Source of the DNA: Paenibacillus sp. FSL H8-0048
Lineage (GTDB): Bacteria > Bacillota > Bacilli > Paenibacillales > Paenibacillaceae
NCBI RefSeq assembly: GCF_038002825.1
Contig: NZ_JBBODF010000001.1
Location: 2,604,001 to 2,668,000 of the forward strand
Reading direction: 5' to 3'
Length of the DNA: 64,000 nt
The position numbers were made by a program, and so were the translations under genes. Below the pieces are notes generated by a model. That model saw nothing but the letters and a program-made list of their open reading frames with translations, did not search any database and was not told where the DNA came from. Shown in pieces: positions 28,047 through 37,566 of this stretch; the stretch's first letter is position 1; every line of letters begins with the position of its first letter.

Positions 28047-28925
28047 TTACGAAATATCCTCTACAGCCAGCATTAACTCATCATACCGGCAGATGTAAGC
28101 CTCCCGCCGCAGAGCAGACCAGAGCCAATCCTCGCTCTCCAGATATTCACCGCTGTAGCAGTTCAAGGCCTGCTTCGCCGCATCGAGGGAATTCGACACC
28201 CTGAACCGCTGGTATGCCTCATCAAACGCTCTGACATCCCAATCGACATCATTGACGGTCAGGGCGTATTTGCCGTTGCTGTAAGCGAGCAGAATCCGTG
28301 ATTTTCCGGCATCCTTCAGATTTTTGCGGAGCGCATGCAGACACACCTGGAGATACGTCTGAGCCCGCTCGGGCGAAGAATCCGGCCACAGATCATCGCA
28401 CAGCTTATATTTGGAGATCCACTTCCCCTCATGCTGCAAAAAATAAGCAAACAGCTCTCTCGCCCGGTTGCGGTTCCATTTCAGCACCTGGTTATCGACC
28501 GATATCTCGAAGGTGCCCAAGCAGCGAATCCGGCAGCTTGAAGGAGCGGGGGCAGGATTCGCCGCAAGCCGCTTCAGCACCTTGTTCACCGTCTGCTCCA
28601 GCCGCTCGGGACGGATTGGCTTCAAGAGATAATCAATGGCATTCACCTCGAACGCCTGGGCAGCATAATGATTATAGGCAGTTACAAAAACCACCTGCAG
28701 CTCCGGATTCCTTGCGGTCAATTGCTCGGCCAGCTCAATCCCGTTCATTCCCGGCAGATCAATATCCAGAAACGCACCGCCTGCCCTGTGCAGCTCCATA
28801 TCCTCAAGCGCCTTGACGGGATCTGTGTAAGTGGCGACAACTTCAACTTCATTGCAATTCCTAAGCATGATTTCGAGATCCTCCAGAATGGACGGCTCGT
28901 CATCGACCAGTATCACCCGCAGCAT
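28047..28925 (-). CDS. Response regulator with winged-helix and BTAD domains
   Basis: 292 residues. The receiver has the acidic pair in ILVDDEP, the phosphorylated aspartate in GGAFLDIDLPGMNG, and lysine in YLLKPIRPE. It is followed by an OmpR-like winged helix (IRCLGTFEISVDNQVLKW, RARELFAYFLQHEGKWISK) and a BTAD helical repeat domain. It should activate transcription when phosphorylated. No kinase gene is next to it. It lies between two SLH surface protein genes, so control of surface proteins is a fair guess. GGGGGGAG precedes the ATG. Confidence 0.9.
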   Translation of the reverse strand: MLRVILVDDEPSILEDLEIMLRNCNEVEVVATYTDPVKALEDMELHRAGGAFLDIDLPGMNGIELAEQLTARNPELQVVFVTAYNHYAAQAFEVNAIDYLLKPIRPERLEQTVNKVLKRLAANPAPAPSSCRIRCLGTFEISVDNQVLKWNRNRARELFAYFLQHEGKWISKYKLCDDLWPDSSPERAQTYLQVCLHALRKNLKDAGKSRILLAYSNGKYALTVNDVDWDVRAFDEAYQRFRVSNSLDAAKQALNCYSGEYLESEDWLWSALRREAYICRYDELMLAVEDIS

Positions 28926-29059
28926 CTATTTGCTCCCCCCGGCTTCCATTCCTTCACGGTTCCTTCACAATTCATCCACAAATTATCATATCCGCGCCTT
29001 ATCCGTCAATCAACCAAAAGGGCTAAATGGCCCTACAATTGTTAGTCCATAACGCAAAC

Positions 29060-29088
29060 AACGGTGCACCCGTAATGGGAGCACCGTT
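29060..29088 (-). terminator. Terminator of the xylanase gene
   Basis: AACGGTGCACCC (29060-29071) and GGGAGCACCGTT (29077-29088) pair with one A-A mismatch. The T-run is weak; it lies 41 bases after the stop. Confidence 0.6.
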
Positions 29089-29128
29089 GCCGTTTACTTT
29101 CTTCCATAGCTTCAGTGCTTCACTTGGT

Positions 29129-32100
29129 CTACAGCTTCCAGATCCGGTACAGAATCACCGCAGCTTCCGCACGGGAGAGGGTGTCCCCCGGGGCAAGCTT
29201 GCCCGTCTTACCGTTCACTACGCCGTATTTCAGCAGGGCAGATACGCTGTCCTTGGCATAGGCGGAGATTTGACCGGCATCGGTGTAAGATGCCATTGAT
29301 CCGCTGCCTTCAGCCGTGATTCCGGCCGCCTTCAGGGCACGCGCTGCAATCACCATCATCTCCTGACGGGTGATTGCACCCGCTGGCTTGAAGGTATTGC
29401 CTGCATAGCCTGTGACGATACCATGCTGCTTCGCGGCCGCAAGCTCCTTGCTGTATGCCGCGTTATTCTGTACATCGCTGAAGCCTGCAACTGCTTCAGC
29501 AGCAGCCTTAAGCTCCAGCACCTTCACCAGCGAGGCTGTGAAGTCTGCTCTGTTCATGGGAGCCGCAGGCATGAAGCTGTTGCCGCCGGGAAGGATATCG
29601 CGCGCAGTCATGGCAGCAGCTGCCTGCTTCGCCCATGACAGGCTGCCGAGATCTGTGAACGCAACCGGAGCGTATGCTGAGGCAAAGGTGCCGAACTCCG
29701 CAGTACGGAACACCAGCGCTTCCTTCGCTGCATCGTAACGGCTGTTCACCACCGCAGAGGGCGCACCGTTACCGGTGAGCGAACGGACCAGCAGGGAATC
29801 AGGTTCACTCTGCTCTTCCGCTGACGCTTTGTAAGGAATAGAGACCGTCATCTCGCTGCTGCCAGGCAAAGCTACCTTCTGCCCGCCTGCGAGCAGGCTC
29901 AGCTCCACCACCGGACGGCTGCCGGTCTGCTGGAGAGCAGCGGCGCTCAGGCCTTCGGCTGTGGATTGCTTGACCCGGAGGCTAACATATTCCGTGGTTG
30001 CTGTAATCCCTGCGAGCTGCTCGCTTGGAATAGACAGCGTAGCAAGGCCGTTCTGGAGAACAAGCAGGTACTTCTCCGTCTTCAGGCCTTGAAGCGGCAA
30101 TTGGGCTTCATAGGAGGCCACGCCGGCCAGGTTCGCCAGATCGATGATGATCTGCTTCCGTCCGTCTGCTGCCGGGGCCGCCTGCTTCAGGGCTTGCTGC
30201 CATAGCTCAGCCGTAACTACAGCCTTTGCCTCTGTGCCTTCGGTCTTCACGACAGGTCTGAGCGTCACCACACCCTCCTTGCTGTCTAACTGTGCAGTCT
30301 TAGGTGCAGGCGTGCTGGTGCTATAGCTGGTGCCGCCAGAGACTGGTGCTGGTGTAGCTGTTGGTTCCGGCGTGGCTTCCGGTGTCCGCGTTGGGGTTGG
30401 CGTCGGCTTCGTCGGCGGTTCAGCGCCGTCTTTGGCCTTAAGCGTCAGCACGCCGAAGACGGAGGTGTCCTGATAGCCGTTGCCGGTGGTGTCATTCCAG
30501 GCGGCCACACTTTGCCGGACGCCGCTCTTGGCATCGTTGATCTGCGTGTCGAAGCCGATCTTGGTACCGCCGGCTGGCGTGATTTTTTTGAACGGAATCT
30601 TCATTTCAATCATATAGTTAGTTCCGGTTACCTTGGTTGCCGACTCAAAGCCTGCACCAATAGCTACCGGACTGAAGGAGGCTTCATTGTCATAATTGAC
30701 CCGGTATTGTCCGTCATCGCTCTCATAGAAGGTCGTGCGGCCGAAATTCTCATCCAGGAAAATCTCCACAGAGTCCTGCTCCCATGCATTCACATTGCTC
30801 TTGTCCAATTGAGCGTCATTCACTTGGACCAGCACATACAGATTCTGGTCATCCCACAGGGTACGCGTGGTTCCGCTTGCGCCCTGCCAGGCCATCTGAT
30901 AACGGTTCACAGCCATCTCAGGCGCAGAAGCCCAGATGCCATCCACTGTTCCGTCAATAACCGGTGTGCCGTAGACTGCCTCTGACACGTTGGCTTCCGC
31001 TGTATCCGGCTCATGCTCAGCCATGAATTTGGCCGGATCAATGACCGCGTAGTAGGCTGGCTTCGCCTGTAAGTCCCTGTCGAACAGCAGCGGGCTTGAC
31101 TCCGCTCTCCAGCTTGTGCGGTCATCCATGCCCCAGAAGGTTACCCGCGCGATATGGTCAGCATGGGCCTTGTAAATATTCATTAATTTGGCATACAGAT
31201 AGCCTTGGGCAATCTGTTCCTTCTCCGTCTGCTTATTCCCGCTGCCGGCCTGAATATCCAGCTCGGTAATGCTGACCTCTACGCCAAGGGAGATGAACTT
31301 CTCCAGCGACAGCTTGACGTTATCTGGATTGGTATTGATATTGTAGTGCGCCTGCATTCCCACACCATCAATCAGCAGCTTGCCTGGATGGGTCAGCGCG
31401 TACTTCTCATTCAGTTCCTTAACCATACTGTAGATGGCCTGGGCCTTGTTCTGGTTATCGTCATTGTAATCGTTATAATACAGCTTGATATCCCATTCCG
31501 GATGCTGGTCCAGCACTTCTCTGGCCGCCAGGAACGCCTGCTCCAGATAGTCCGGGCCGATAGCATCATACCACGGAGCCTTACGCAGCGCCGCTTGCCA
31601 GTTATTCGGATTGGACGGGTTATCATTCATTGCCTCGTTGACTACATCCCAGGAGATGACCCGGCCCCCGAAATGCTCCATAACTCCCTTGATGTGCGCT
31701 CTCAGGTTAGCGAGTGCTTCGTCACGCCCCAGGGGAACGCTTTTGCCTGCTCCATCCGATGACGTATTCATCCATGCAGGAGACTGCTGATGCCAGACCA
31801 GGACATGCCCGTGCATCTTCATGCCTTCGGCAAGCACCTTGTTCACCATCGCATCCGCCGCTGTAAAAGTGAAATTGCCCTTGGTCGGCTGCAGCGCATC
31901 CGGCTTCATGGCATTGCCTGCGGTAGCAGCATTGTGATGCATTTTCAGCAGGTCCAGCCGCACACCCTCCAGATCCTCGGCGGATAACGCGTTGCCGATC
32001 AGGAAGTCATTTTGATAGGCTGTTTTTAGCGGAGTCAGATCTCTCTGAATATCCACCGGAGCGGTACCGGTATGCTCGAAATTAATATCATCGATATAAA

Positions 32101-33130
32101 AGGAAGCGGTTGCATTATTGGAACTCTCAATGTACAGGGTCAGATGTTCGCCGCCCACGCTGTTATAGCGGTAGCTGCCCTCATATTTCACCCAGCCGTC
32201 AGCCGTACTAATCGTCTTGGGAGACAGCGCCACATAGCTCGCTCCTGTATCGTTACCCACCTGCGTGGACAGCTGGAGCTGCGCACTCGCCGGTTCGATC
32301 AGCTTCACCCAGGCAGACAGGGTATATTCGCTGCCCTTGTCCACGTACTTCTCCACACGCAGGGAAGGCCCGTGCCAGGTATTGCTTCTGCCCTCAACCT
32401 TCAGGGAATATGAACCGCCCTCGGTATGATTCGCTTCATTCGTTACGGTAAGCGTCTCGGTTCCGGCTCTGCCGGTGAACCCGCCCAATTCCTGATCTTC
32501 AAAAGTAATCTTGCTGAACGGCAAAGCCGGTTCACGCACGGGCTCTTCCCCGCCGCCCGGAGCGGAATCTGTCGTGATCAGAAGATCGCCAAGGTAGAAA
32601 GGTACTGTGGCTCCCTTGTCGTTGGAGTTGATGCGCAAGGAATGGTCTCTCTTAGTAGAGTCCGTGGCACTCGTGTCCACTGTAAATGTCTTCGTCAGTG
32701 TGACCGATTGCCCTGCCACATAGGGTGTTGCTGCATAATTCCCGTAGCTGTTCACTGTCTGCAGCGCTGCCTCTGCTCCCTCTGGGAGCGTCACCTTTGC
32801 GTCAACGTAGACAACAGCCGTTACGGTGTACGTTTTTCCATGCTGGAGACCGAGATCGGTGAATTTGAAATCAACTCCATCCCAGTTATCCTTCCGGTTG
32901 TTTACGTATAACGCTGCACCATCGGCATTCCCTGCAAAAGGAACCTCCTTCACCGCACTCAGGCTGGCTCCCCCCGATTGGCTCGTCTTACCTGCCCCAT
33001 TCGCGAACGTCTCGTGATATACCGTGGTCTGCGCCTCAGCTGCCTCCGCCGCCGGAAGATACCCGCCTGCCGGAAGAAGCAGAAGGGCTGCCAGCAGCAC
33101 CAGAGAGACTTGCTTGATTATTCTCTTCAT
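29129..33130 (-). CDS. SLH-anchored modular GH10 endo-xylanase
   Basis: About 1333 residues. A signal peptide ends near AAEAAEA; two CBM22/CBM4_9-like modules follow. The GH10 domain has the acid/base glutamate in [10 protein letters not shown] (about residue 497) and the nucleophile in VSITELDIQ (about 622), plus [10 protein letters not shown]. Then come a CBM9-like module ([17 protein letters not shown]), a Pro/Thr linker, a pre-SLH region and three SLH domains. It cuts xylan at the cell surface. The GTG at 33139 lies inside the ribosome site, so the ATG at 33130 with AGAGGAG eight bases before it is the better start. A cre-like site lies in its leader. Confidence 0.95.
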   Translation of the reverse strand: MKRIIKQVSLVLLAALLLLPAGGYLPAAEAAEAQTTVYHETFANGAGKTSQSGGASLSAVKEVPFAGNADGAALYVNNRKDNWDGVDFKFTDLGLQHGKTYTVTAVVYVDAKVTLPEGAEAALQTVNSYGNYAATPYVAGQSVTLTKTFTVDTSATDSTKRDHSLRINSNDKGATVPFYLGDLLITTDSAPGGGEEPVREPALPFSKITFEDQELGGFTGRAGTETLTVTNEANHTEGGSYSLKVEGRSNTWHGPSLRVEKYVDKGSEYTLSAWVKLIEPASAQLQLSTQVGNDTGASYVALSPKTISTADGWVKYEGSYRYNSVGGEHLTLYIESSNNATASFYIDDINFEHTGTAPVDIQRDLTPLKTAYQNDFLIGNALSAEDLEGVRLDLLKMHHNAATAGNAMKPDALQPTKGNFTFTAADAMVNKVLAEGMKMHGHVLVWHQQSPAWMNTSSDGAGKSVPLGRDEALANLRAHIKGVMEHFGGRVISWDVVNEAMNDNPSNPNNWQAALRKAPWYDAIGPDYLEQAFLAAREVLDQHPEWDIKLYYNDYNDDNQNKAQAIYSMVKELNEKYALTHPGKLLIDGVGMQAHYNINTNPDNVKLSLEKFISLGVEVSITELDIQAGSGNKQTEKEQIAQGYLYAKLMNIYKAHADHIARVTFWGMDDRTSWRAESSPLLFDRDLQAKPAYYAVIDPAKFMAEHEPDTAEANVSEAVYGTPVIDGTVDGIWASAPEMAVNRYQMAWQGASGTTRTLWDDQNLYVLVQVNDAQLDKSNVNAWEQDSVEIFLDENFGRTTFYESDDGQYRVNYDNEASFSPVAIGAGFESATKVTGTNYMIEMKIPFKKITPAGGTKIGFDTQINDAKSGVRQSVAAWNDTTGNGYQDTSVFGVLTLKAKDGAEPPTKPTPTPTRTPEATPEPTATPAPVSGGTSYSTSTPAPKTAQLDSKEGVVTLRPVVKTEGTEAKAVVTAELWQQALKQAAPAADGRKQIIIDLANLAGVASYEAQLPLQGLKTEKYLLVLQNGLATLSIPSEQLAGITATTEYVSLRVKQSTAEGLSAAALQQTGSRPVVELSLLAGGQKVALPGSSEMTVSIPYKASAEEQSEPDSLLVRSLTGNGAPSAVVNSRYDAAKEALVFRTAEFGTFASAYAPVAFTDLGSLSWAKQAAAAMTARDILPGGNSFMPAAPMNRADFTASLVKVLELKAAAEAVAGFSDVQNNAAYSKELAAAKQHGIVTGYAGNTFKPAGAITRQEMMVIAARALKAAGITAEGSGSMASYTDAGQISAYAKDSVSALLKYGVVNGKTGKLAPGDTLSRAEAAVILYRIWKL

Positions 33131-33167
33131 GCATTGCACTCCTCTGTATGAATTTGGGTTTCAATGA

Positions 33168-33181
33168 GTTAAGCGCTTACA
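33168..33181 (-). promoter_or_regulatory. cre-like or LacI-type operator before the xylanase
   Basis: TGTAAGCGCTTAAC on the minus strand contains the palindrome TTAAGCGCTTA and matches 12 of 14 positions of the catabolite-responsive element. It lies 38-51 bases upstream of the start. CcpA repression is likely; a LacI-family operator is the alternative. Confidence 0.55.
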
Positions 33182-33392
33182 GTTAATATGGAAGCCTCCC
33201 CCTTCACCACCCAAATCGTAGCATACGAACCCAAATGCGTCTTATCTGAAATTAAAGGTTGTACCGTGCTTTTTATAGATGATTTCATTTGTAAGCCACC
33301 AACTAGAATCAAAAAAGAGCAGCTACTCTCCGGTTGCTGAGAATCACTGCCCTTCACTGTTATTCAAACGTATTGATTATATTAAGATACGT

Positions 33393-34757
33393 TTAGTTCT
33401 CATTGCTATCTTTTATCCTGCTTATCCCGATTGGACCTTCTGTATAGACAAAGGAGGTGTTATCATCTCCGTCGACCGTTCGGGAATATTTCACCCCCGC
33501 CTTGATCTGCTCCAGCTCCTGCTCATACCTAAGGATCGCACTGTCGACTCTCTCCTGAGACCAGCCCGGGGCGCCAACTATGGACTGCAAATTTATTTTC
33601 TCCTGATCCAGCCATTTCGAATACTCTTCAGCGGTCCACCAGACGATCACCGGATTATTCTTCTGATATTCACTTTCCTGAACCCAGGTCACACCGCCAT
33701 CCTCGCTGATGCTTATGAGTCCCGTATCCTCGTCCGTTGCAGATAACGTAATGGCACTCTCATTCGTTACACCCGCAGCTTCATGGTTCGGAATTGCGGC
33801 AGCATCTGCGGCAAATACAGCAGGTACACCAATAATGAATGCCAGCGCCAAACCGATCCCGGCTACCGTAGTCTTTTTTATTCTCATGATTGATTCAATC
33901 CTTTCTTCCATCACATTTTTACTGAAGTGGTTGAACAAAAAGGTGAGTCTGCCTCTGTTCTCTTCCATCCCTATAAGCGTCATCGCGTAGGCGGATCTGG
34001 TATGTTCACCTAAGCCCTTAATCACCGCTTCGTCACAAGACAGTTCGATATCACGATTAGCCAGCACAACCATTACCCAAATCAGAGGGTTGAACCAGTG
34101 GACCGATAGGGTGAGGACCAGTACAAGCTTGCTCACTGCATCAAAACGCCGGATATGCACGAATTCATGTGCAAGGATGTATCTCATTTGGGCTTCGTCG
34201 GTCCAGTCCATTGCCTTGGGCAGCAGAATAACAGGACGCAATACTCCATAGGTCAGCGGAGAGCGGATTCTGTCGCTTTGCCTGATTTCAACTGTCCGCC
34301 GGGTACGGTATAGATTCAGCCAATGCGCAGAACATTCCTTGGGCACGGGTAGGGACATTGCAAATTCTCTGCGGCATTTCAGGTAAGTCCTAAAGAAATA
34401 CGCTGCAAAGACAAACATTCCTGCCAGCCATAGAATCATATACATCGAAATAGAAGCAAGCGGTGTGTCAGTTGCCATCTTGAGTACCATAATGTTGTCC
34501 CTGTCCAAGCTGTTAGCCAATACAGGCACAATGACTTCCTTTGTACCAAGCATCGTCTGCTTCAGCCAGTTAACCCCTGCGTACACGTTGAACGGCGAGG
34601 CCACCGAGAACGGCACGAACAGGTGGATAATTACAATTGCCCATAATATAGAAAAAGTCCTCCTGGGTAATTTGTACAAAGCAAGCGCCCGTATTGTGAT
34701 AATTGCTAAGATCATAACCGCTGCCGTTAAGCTTTTATCATAGATATAGATCCCCAT
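33393..34757 (-). CDS. BlaR1/MecR1-like M56 metallopeptidase without penicillin-binding domain
   Basis: About 454 residues. Four N-terminal membrane helices hold the zinc protease motif in ILAHEFVHIRRFD and the conserved NRDIELSCDEAVIKGLGE. A last helix (VAGIGLALAFIIGVPAVFAA) leads to a short outside tail of about 145 residues (SEDGGVTWVQESEYQKN, WWTAEEYSKWLDQEK). True BlaR1 has a beta-lactam-binding domain there; this does not, so the signal is something else. The ATG at 34757 follows GAGGTAGGGG and starts just after the BlaI-like gene. It should cleave or inactivate that repressor. Confidence 0.9.
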   Translation of the reverse strand: MGIYIYDKSLTAAVMILAIITIRALALYKLPRRTFSILWAIVIIHLFVPFSVASPFNVYAGVNWLKQTMLGTKEVIVPVLANSLDRDNIMVLKMATDTPLASISMYMILWLAGMFVFAAYFFRTYLKCRREFAMSLPVPKECSAHWLNLYRTRRTVEIRQSDRIRSPLTYGVLRPVILLPKAMDWTDEAQMRYILAHEFVHIRRFDAVSKLVLVLTLSVHWFNPLIWVMVVLANRDIELSCDEAVIKGLGEHTRSAYAMTLIGMEENRGRLTFLFNHFSKNVMEERIESIMRIKKTTVAGIGLALAFIIGVPAVFAADAAAIPNHEAAGVTNESAITLSATDEDTGLISISEDGGVTWVQESEYQKNNPVIVWWTAEEYSKWLDQEKINLQSIVGAPGWSQERVDSAILRYEQELEQIKAGVKYSRTVDGDDNTSFVYTEGPIGISRIKDSNEN

Positions 34758-34767
34758 ATCCCCTACC

Positions 34768-35127
34768 TCATTCCAGCTCATTAACAAGCCGTTTTAGCCT
34801 TTGAACTTCTTCAGTCGATAAATTTCGCTTGTTCAATAAAGCAGCAAACAGCAAATCAACCGAGCCGTCAAATATTTTGTTCACAAGCTCCTCGGTCTCC
34901 TGCTGCTGCACCTGTTCTCTAGCCAAGACTGCCCTGCACTGAAAATTAGGTTCAATTCGTTCAATGGCCCCTTTTTCAATACATTTTTTGATCACAGTGT
35001 ACGTGGTATTCTTGTTCCAGCCTACCTGTTCTTTCAAGATACCGGCAAGCTGCTTGGCGGTTAGCACTCCTTCTTTCCATAACACATCCATTACCTTGAG
35101 TTCAGAATCGTAAAGTTTAATAATCAC
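34768..35127 (-). CDS. BlaI/MecI-family transcriptional repressor
   Basis: About 119 residues. The winged helix LYDSELKVMDVLWKEGVLTAKQLA and VGWNKNTTYTVIKKCIEKGA are typical of BlaI/MecI. The C-terminal part (TEELVNKIFDGSVDLLFAALL) is the dimer and cleavage region. GTG at 35127, six bases after AGGGGG, fits the usual family N-terminus (near KLYDSE); an ATG at 35145 lacks a ribosome site. The M56 protease follows at once. Dyads with ACTACAGTAGT lie just upstream, so the pair is probably self-repressed. Confidence 0.92.
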   Translation of the reverse strand: MIIKLYDSELKVMDVLWKEGVLTAKQLAGILKEQVGWNKNTTYTVIKKCIEKGAIERIEPNFQCRAVLAREQVQQQETEELVNKIFDGSVDLLFAALLNKRNLSTEEVQRLKRLVNELE

Positions 35128-35148
35128 ATGCCTCCTCCCCCTCATACT

Positions 35149-35190
35149 ACTACAGTAGTCTGAATTGATTCTATACTATCACAGTAGTCT
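35149..35190. promoter_or_regulatory. Probable BlaI operators
   Basis: A perfect dyad ACTACAGTAGT (35149-35159) and a second copy of ACAGTAGTCT 29 bases away (35181-35190, in ACTATCACAGTAGT). The TACA/TGTA-type core agrees with known BlaI/MecI boxes. Both lie within 65 bases of the repressor start. Confidence 0.7.
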
Positions 35191-35249
35191 ATAAAAGTAA
35201 AACTATTCCACTCGTCTGTTAAATGGATTTCTTTATCCTGTAAAGTAGA

Positions 35250-35284
35250 AACGGATACCGCCCTTCAAAAGGACGGTATCCGTT
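35250..35284 (-). terminator. Terminator of the MATE gene
   Basis: AACGGATACCGCCC (35250-35263) pairs with GGACGGTATCCGTT (35271-35284) with one mismatch. TTTCTACTTT follows on the minus strand, about 67 bases after the stop. Confidence 0.75.
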
Positions 35285-35350
35285 CCAGCGAGAAAGATGA
35301 GGTTATCTCACCGATAACCCGCTCTTTGGGTGTTGTTGTCTCATCCTATG

Positions 35351-36736
35351 CTAGATCAGCTTGTGCGCATACCACTTCTTGCCCCGGAAGCGCCACAGGA
35401 ATACTGCTCCGCGGACCGCCCACTCGCAGTTCATCGCCAGCCATACCCCCAGCACCCCGTAGCCCAGTACAATCCCGAGAATGTAGCCGAACACCACCCG
35501 GAACAGCCACATGGTCAGCATTGAAGCAATTGAGGTGAAGCGGGAATCACCCGCTGCCCGCAGCGCGGACGGCAGAATGAAGCTGAAGGCCCAGAGCGGA
35601 ATCTGGGCAATTGCATTGACCAGCAGCACCACGAACAGATCGTCGATAATCTCCGCAGGCGGGGAGAAAATAGACACCAGCGGGTGGAACAGCGGCATCA
35701 GGATCAAAGCCACCAGGGCGTAAGAGGCAGAACCGATCCACAGGAAGGACTTAATGAACTTACGGGCATCCGCCACATCCCCCCGTCCGATACACTGGCC
35801 GACCACGGTCACAATCGTCAGCGACAGCGCACTGGCCGGAATCTGAAAGACCATCGCCAGTGATCCGGCAATCGCATTCGTGGCGATGGCATACGTGCCC
35901 AGACTGACAATGAAGATCTGCGTCAGCAGCTTGCCGCCGTTGAAGAACATCTGCTCTGCGGCGAACGGTACGCCGATGAACATGATTTTGCGCAGCATCG
36001 TAAGCGGAACATGGAACAGGTCGCGAAACTGCACACGCAGCACCGAATCGAACTTGAACAGATAGATCAGGGCACAGGCCATCCCCACATAACGCGCAAT
36101 ATTGACCGCAAGTGTCATGCCCAGCACACCCATGTCCAGCAGGTTAATAAAGACGACGTTGAGGATAACGTACAGCACATTCATAATCAGCGACAGCATC
36201 AGCGAAGCCCGCGTCCGGCCCACGCCCCGCAGTGCACCGCATACGGCCTGAACCACGGCAATCCCCAGATACGAAATACTGCTGCCGATCATATAGACCC
36301 GGGCATTGTCCAGCACATCGGCAGAGGCCGTCCCGAACAGCAGATTCAGAATGGGCGTATGGAAGGACATCAGCAGCAGACCGATACCCACAGCAAGCAG
36401 CGAGACGGAGGTTACCGAGCCGGCTGTAGCCTGGGAGACCATGCGGTCGTTCCTGCTTCCTTTGTACTGTGCAACCACCACCGTCCCCCCGGTCGCAATC
36501 GCCACAAATACATTGATCAGAAAAATATTCAGGGAATCCACCATATTCACCGCGCTGACCGCCGCCATCCCTGACGAGCTGATCATCGCAGTGTTGACCA
36601 GATTCAGTCCGATAATGAAGGCCTGGTCAATGAGAATAGGCAGAAACAAGGCGATAATTTGCCGGTAATCCATGCTGTCCCCGGACAGATATTTTTCCAG
36701 CCATTTCTTGGCCGGCTCAGGAGCTTGAAGCTGCAT
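35351..36736 (-). CDS. MATE-family efflux transporter
   Basis: 461 residues with about twelve membrane helices and the internal two-fold repeat of MATE proteins. ALFLPILIDQAFIIGLNLVNTAMIS and CGALRGVGRTRASL in the first half correspond to ALRAAGDSRFTS in the second. It exports drugs or metabolites with sodium or protons. The substrate is unknown. The ATG has only a weak ribosome site. It stands alone with its own terminator. Confidence 0.92.
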   Translation of the reverse strand: MQLQAPEPAKKWLEKYLSGDSMDYRQIIALFLPILIDQAFIIGLNLVNTAMISSSGMAAVSAVNMVDSLNIFLINVFVAIATGGTVVVAQYKGSRNDRMVSQATAGSVTSVSLLAVGIGLLLMSFHTPILNLLFGTASADVLDNARVYMIGSSISYLGIAVVQAVCGALRGVGRTRASLMLSLIMNVLYVILNVVFINLLDMGVLGMTLAVNIARYVGMACALIYLFKFDSVLRVQFRDLFHVPLTMLRKIMFIGVPFAAEQMFFNGGKLLTQIFIVSLGTYAIATNAIAGSLAMVFQIPASALSLTIVTVVGQCIGRGDVADARKFIKSFLWIGSASYALVALILMPLFHPLVSIFSPPAEIIDDLFVVLLVNAIAQIPLWAFSFILPSALRAAGDSRFTSIASMLTMWLFRVVFGYILGIVLGYGVLGVWLAMNCEWAVRGAVFLWRFRGKKWYAHKLI

Positions 36737-36938
36737 ACATTGATCACATTCTTTTCTGTAGAATAATTGCAGGCGTACAATACATTCCTTCCAGTTTACT
36801 ACAGATTCCGCTCCAAGTCTGTGTTATATATGGATTTCCTCCAGATTGCCGGATAACATTCCCTGCTCCCTAAGTAAAATCCTGGGTCAGGCCGAAATAT
36901 AGAATGAGAGGATTTACATTCGGAAGGAGGAGCCTATT

Positions 36939-37118
36939 ATGAACAATGAGATTGTTAAAAGTCTGATCCAGCAGGTAACGGAAGAAGTGTTATCCGAGCA
37001 CCAAGCTGCCTTGGAGCAGAGTGGAAACAGCCAGGCCAGCATTCAACTAGCTGTGCAATTATCCGCCGTTACCACCCTTAAGATCCTTGAAAAGCTTGAG
37101 CTCATCGATAAGGATTAA
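36939..37118 (+). CDS. Small hypothetical protein, 59 residues
   Basis: Starts MNNEIVKSLIQQVTEEVLSE and ends KILEKLELIDKD. AAGGAGGAGCC lies just before the ATG, and a strong terminator follows 50 bases after the stop, so a real single-gene transcript is likely. It is mostly predicted helix, with no membrane segment and no cysteine. I do not recognise a family. Helical small proteins of this kind are common in spore-formers, but no role can be given. Confidence 0.7.
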   Translation: MNNEIVKSLIQQVTEEVLSEHQAALEQSGNSQASIQLAVQLSAVTTLKILEKLELIDKD

Positions 37119-37168
37119 CCGCACAGCCTGCCTGTGCTACATACCCGTAGGGCACTACGCGCAAAAAA

Positions 37169-37196
37169 CCCGCAGGAAAAATTTTCCTCCTGCGGG
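37169..37196 (+). terminator. Terminator of the 59-residue gene
   Basis: CCCGCAGG and CCTGCGGG arms with an inner GGAAAA/TTTTCC pairing, followed by TTTTGTG. Confidence 0.85.
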
Positions 37197-37220
37197 GTTT
37201 TGTGTGATTGTGGCGGATTT

Positions 37221-37490
37221 AGGTGCACTTGTGCTCCTCATTTACGCTTCAGGCCGGCTTTTGGAAAATTCAGGTGCACTTGTGCTCCTCATTCTGACGG
37301 CTAAGAGGGATTTATCCCTTTTATTTTAGCTCATCATCCACTTTTATCCGCATCAATGGGATTTATCCCTCTCATTTTCGCTCACCGCCCACTTTCAGCT
37401 AAATCAATGGGATTTATCCCTTTGATTTCGGCCCATCGCCCATTTCCAGCTTTTTCAGAGGGATTTATCCCTTTCATTCTGGCTACCAAC
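37221..37490. repeat. Intergenic array C: two motifs, exact 51-bp period
   Basis: AGGTGCACTTGTGCTCCTCA starts at 37221 and 37272 (51 apart). GGGATTTATCCC starts at 37307, 37358, 37409 and 37460 (51 apart each time); this core is a hairpin with five-base arms. The remainder of the unit (GCTCA..CCCACTTTCAGC) is also conserved. The array lies between the small rightward gene and the leftward GH105 gene and shares both motifs with array D at 58.5 kb. Confidence 0.9.
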
Positions 37491-37566
37491 CTACACATGG
37501 CCTACTTCCCCGGTACGTTCGCTCCCAGTAAAATCAAAATTACTTTTCTAAGCCGCCTTCACTACA

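Noticed and set aside
33366..33394. AAACGTAT/ATACGTTT hairpin at the end of the M56 gene as terminator
   Set aside because: It overlaps the stop codon, is AT-rich and has no T-run; too weak to list.
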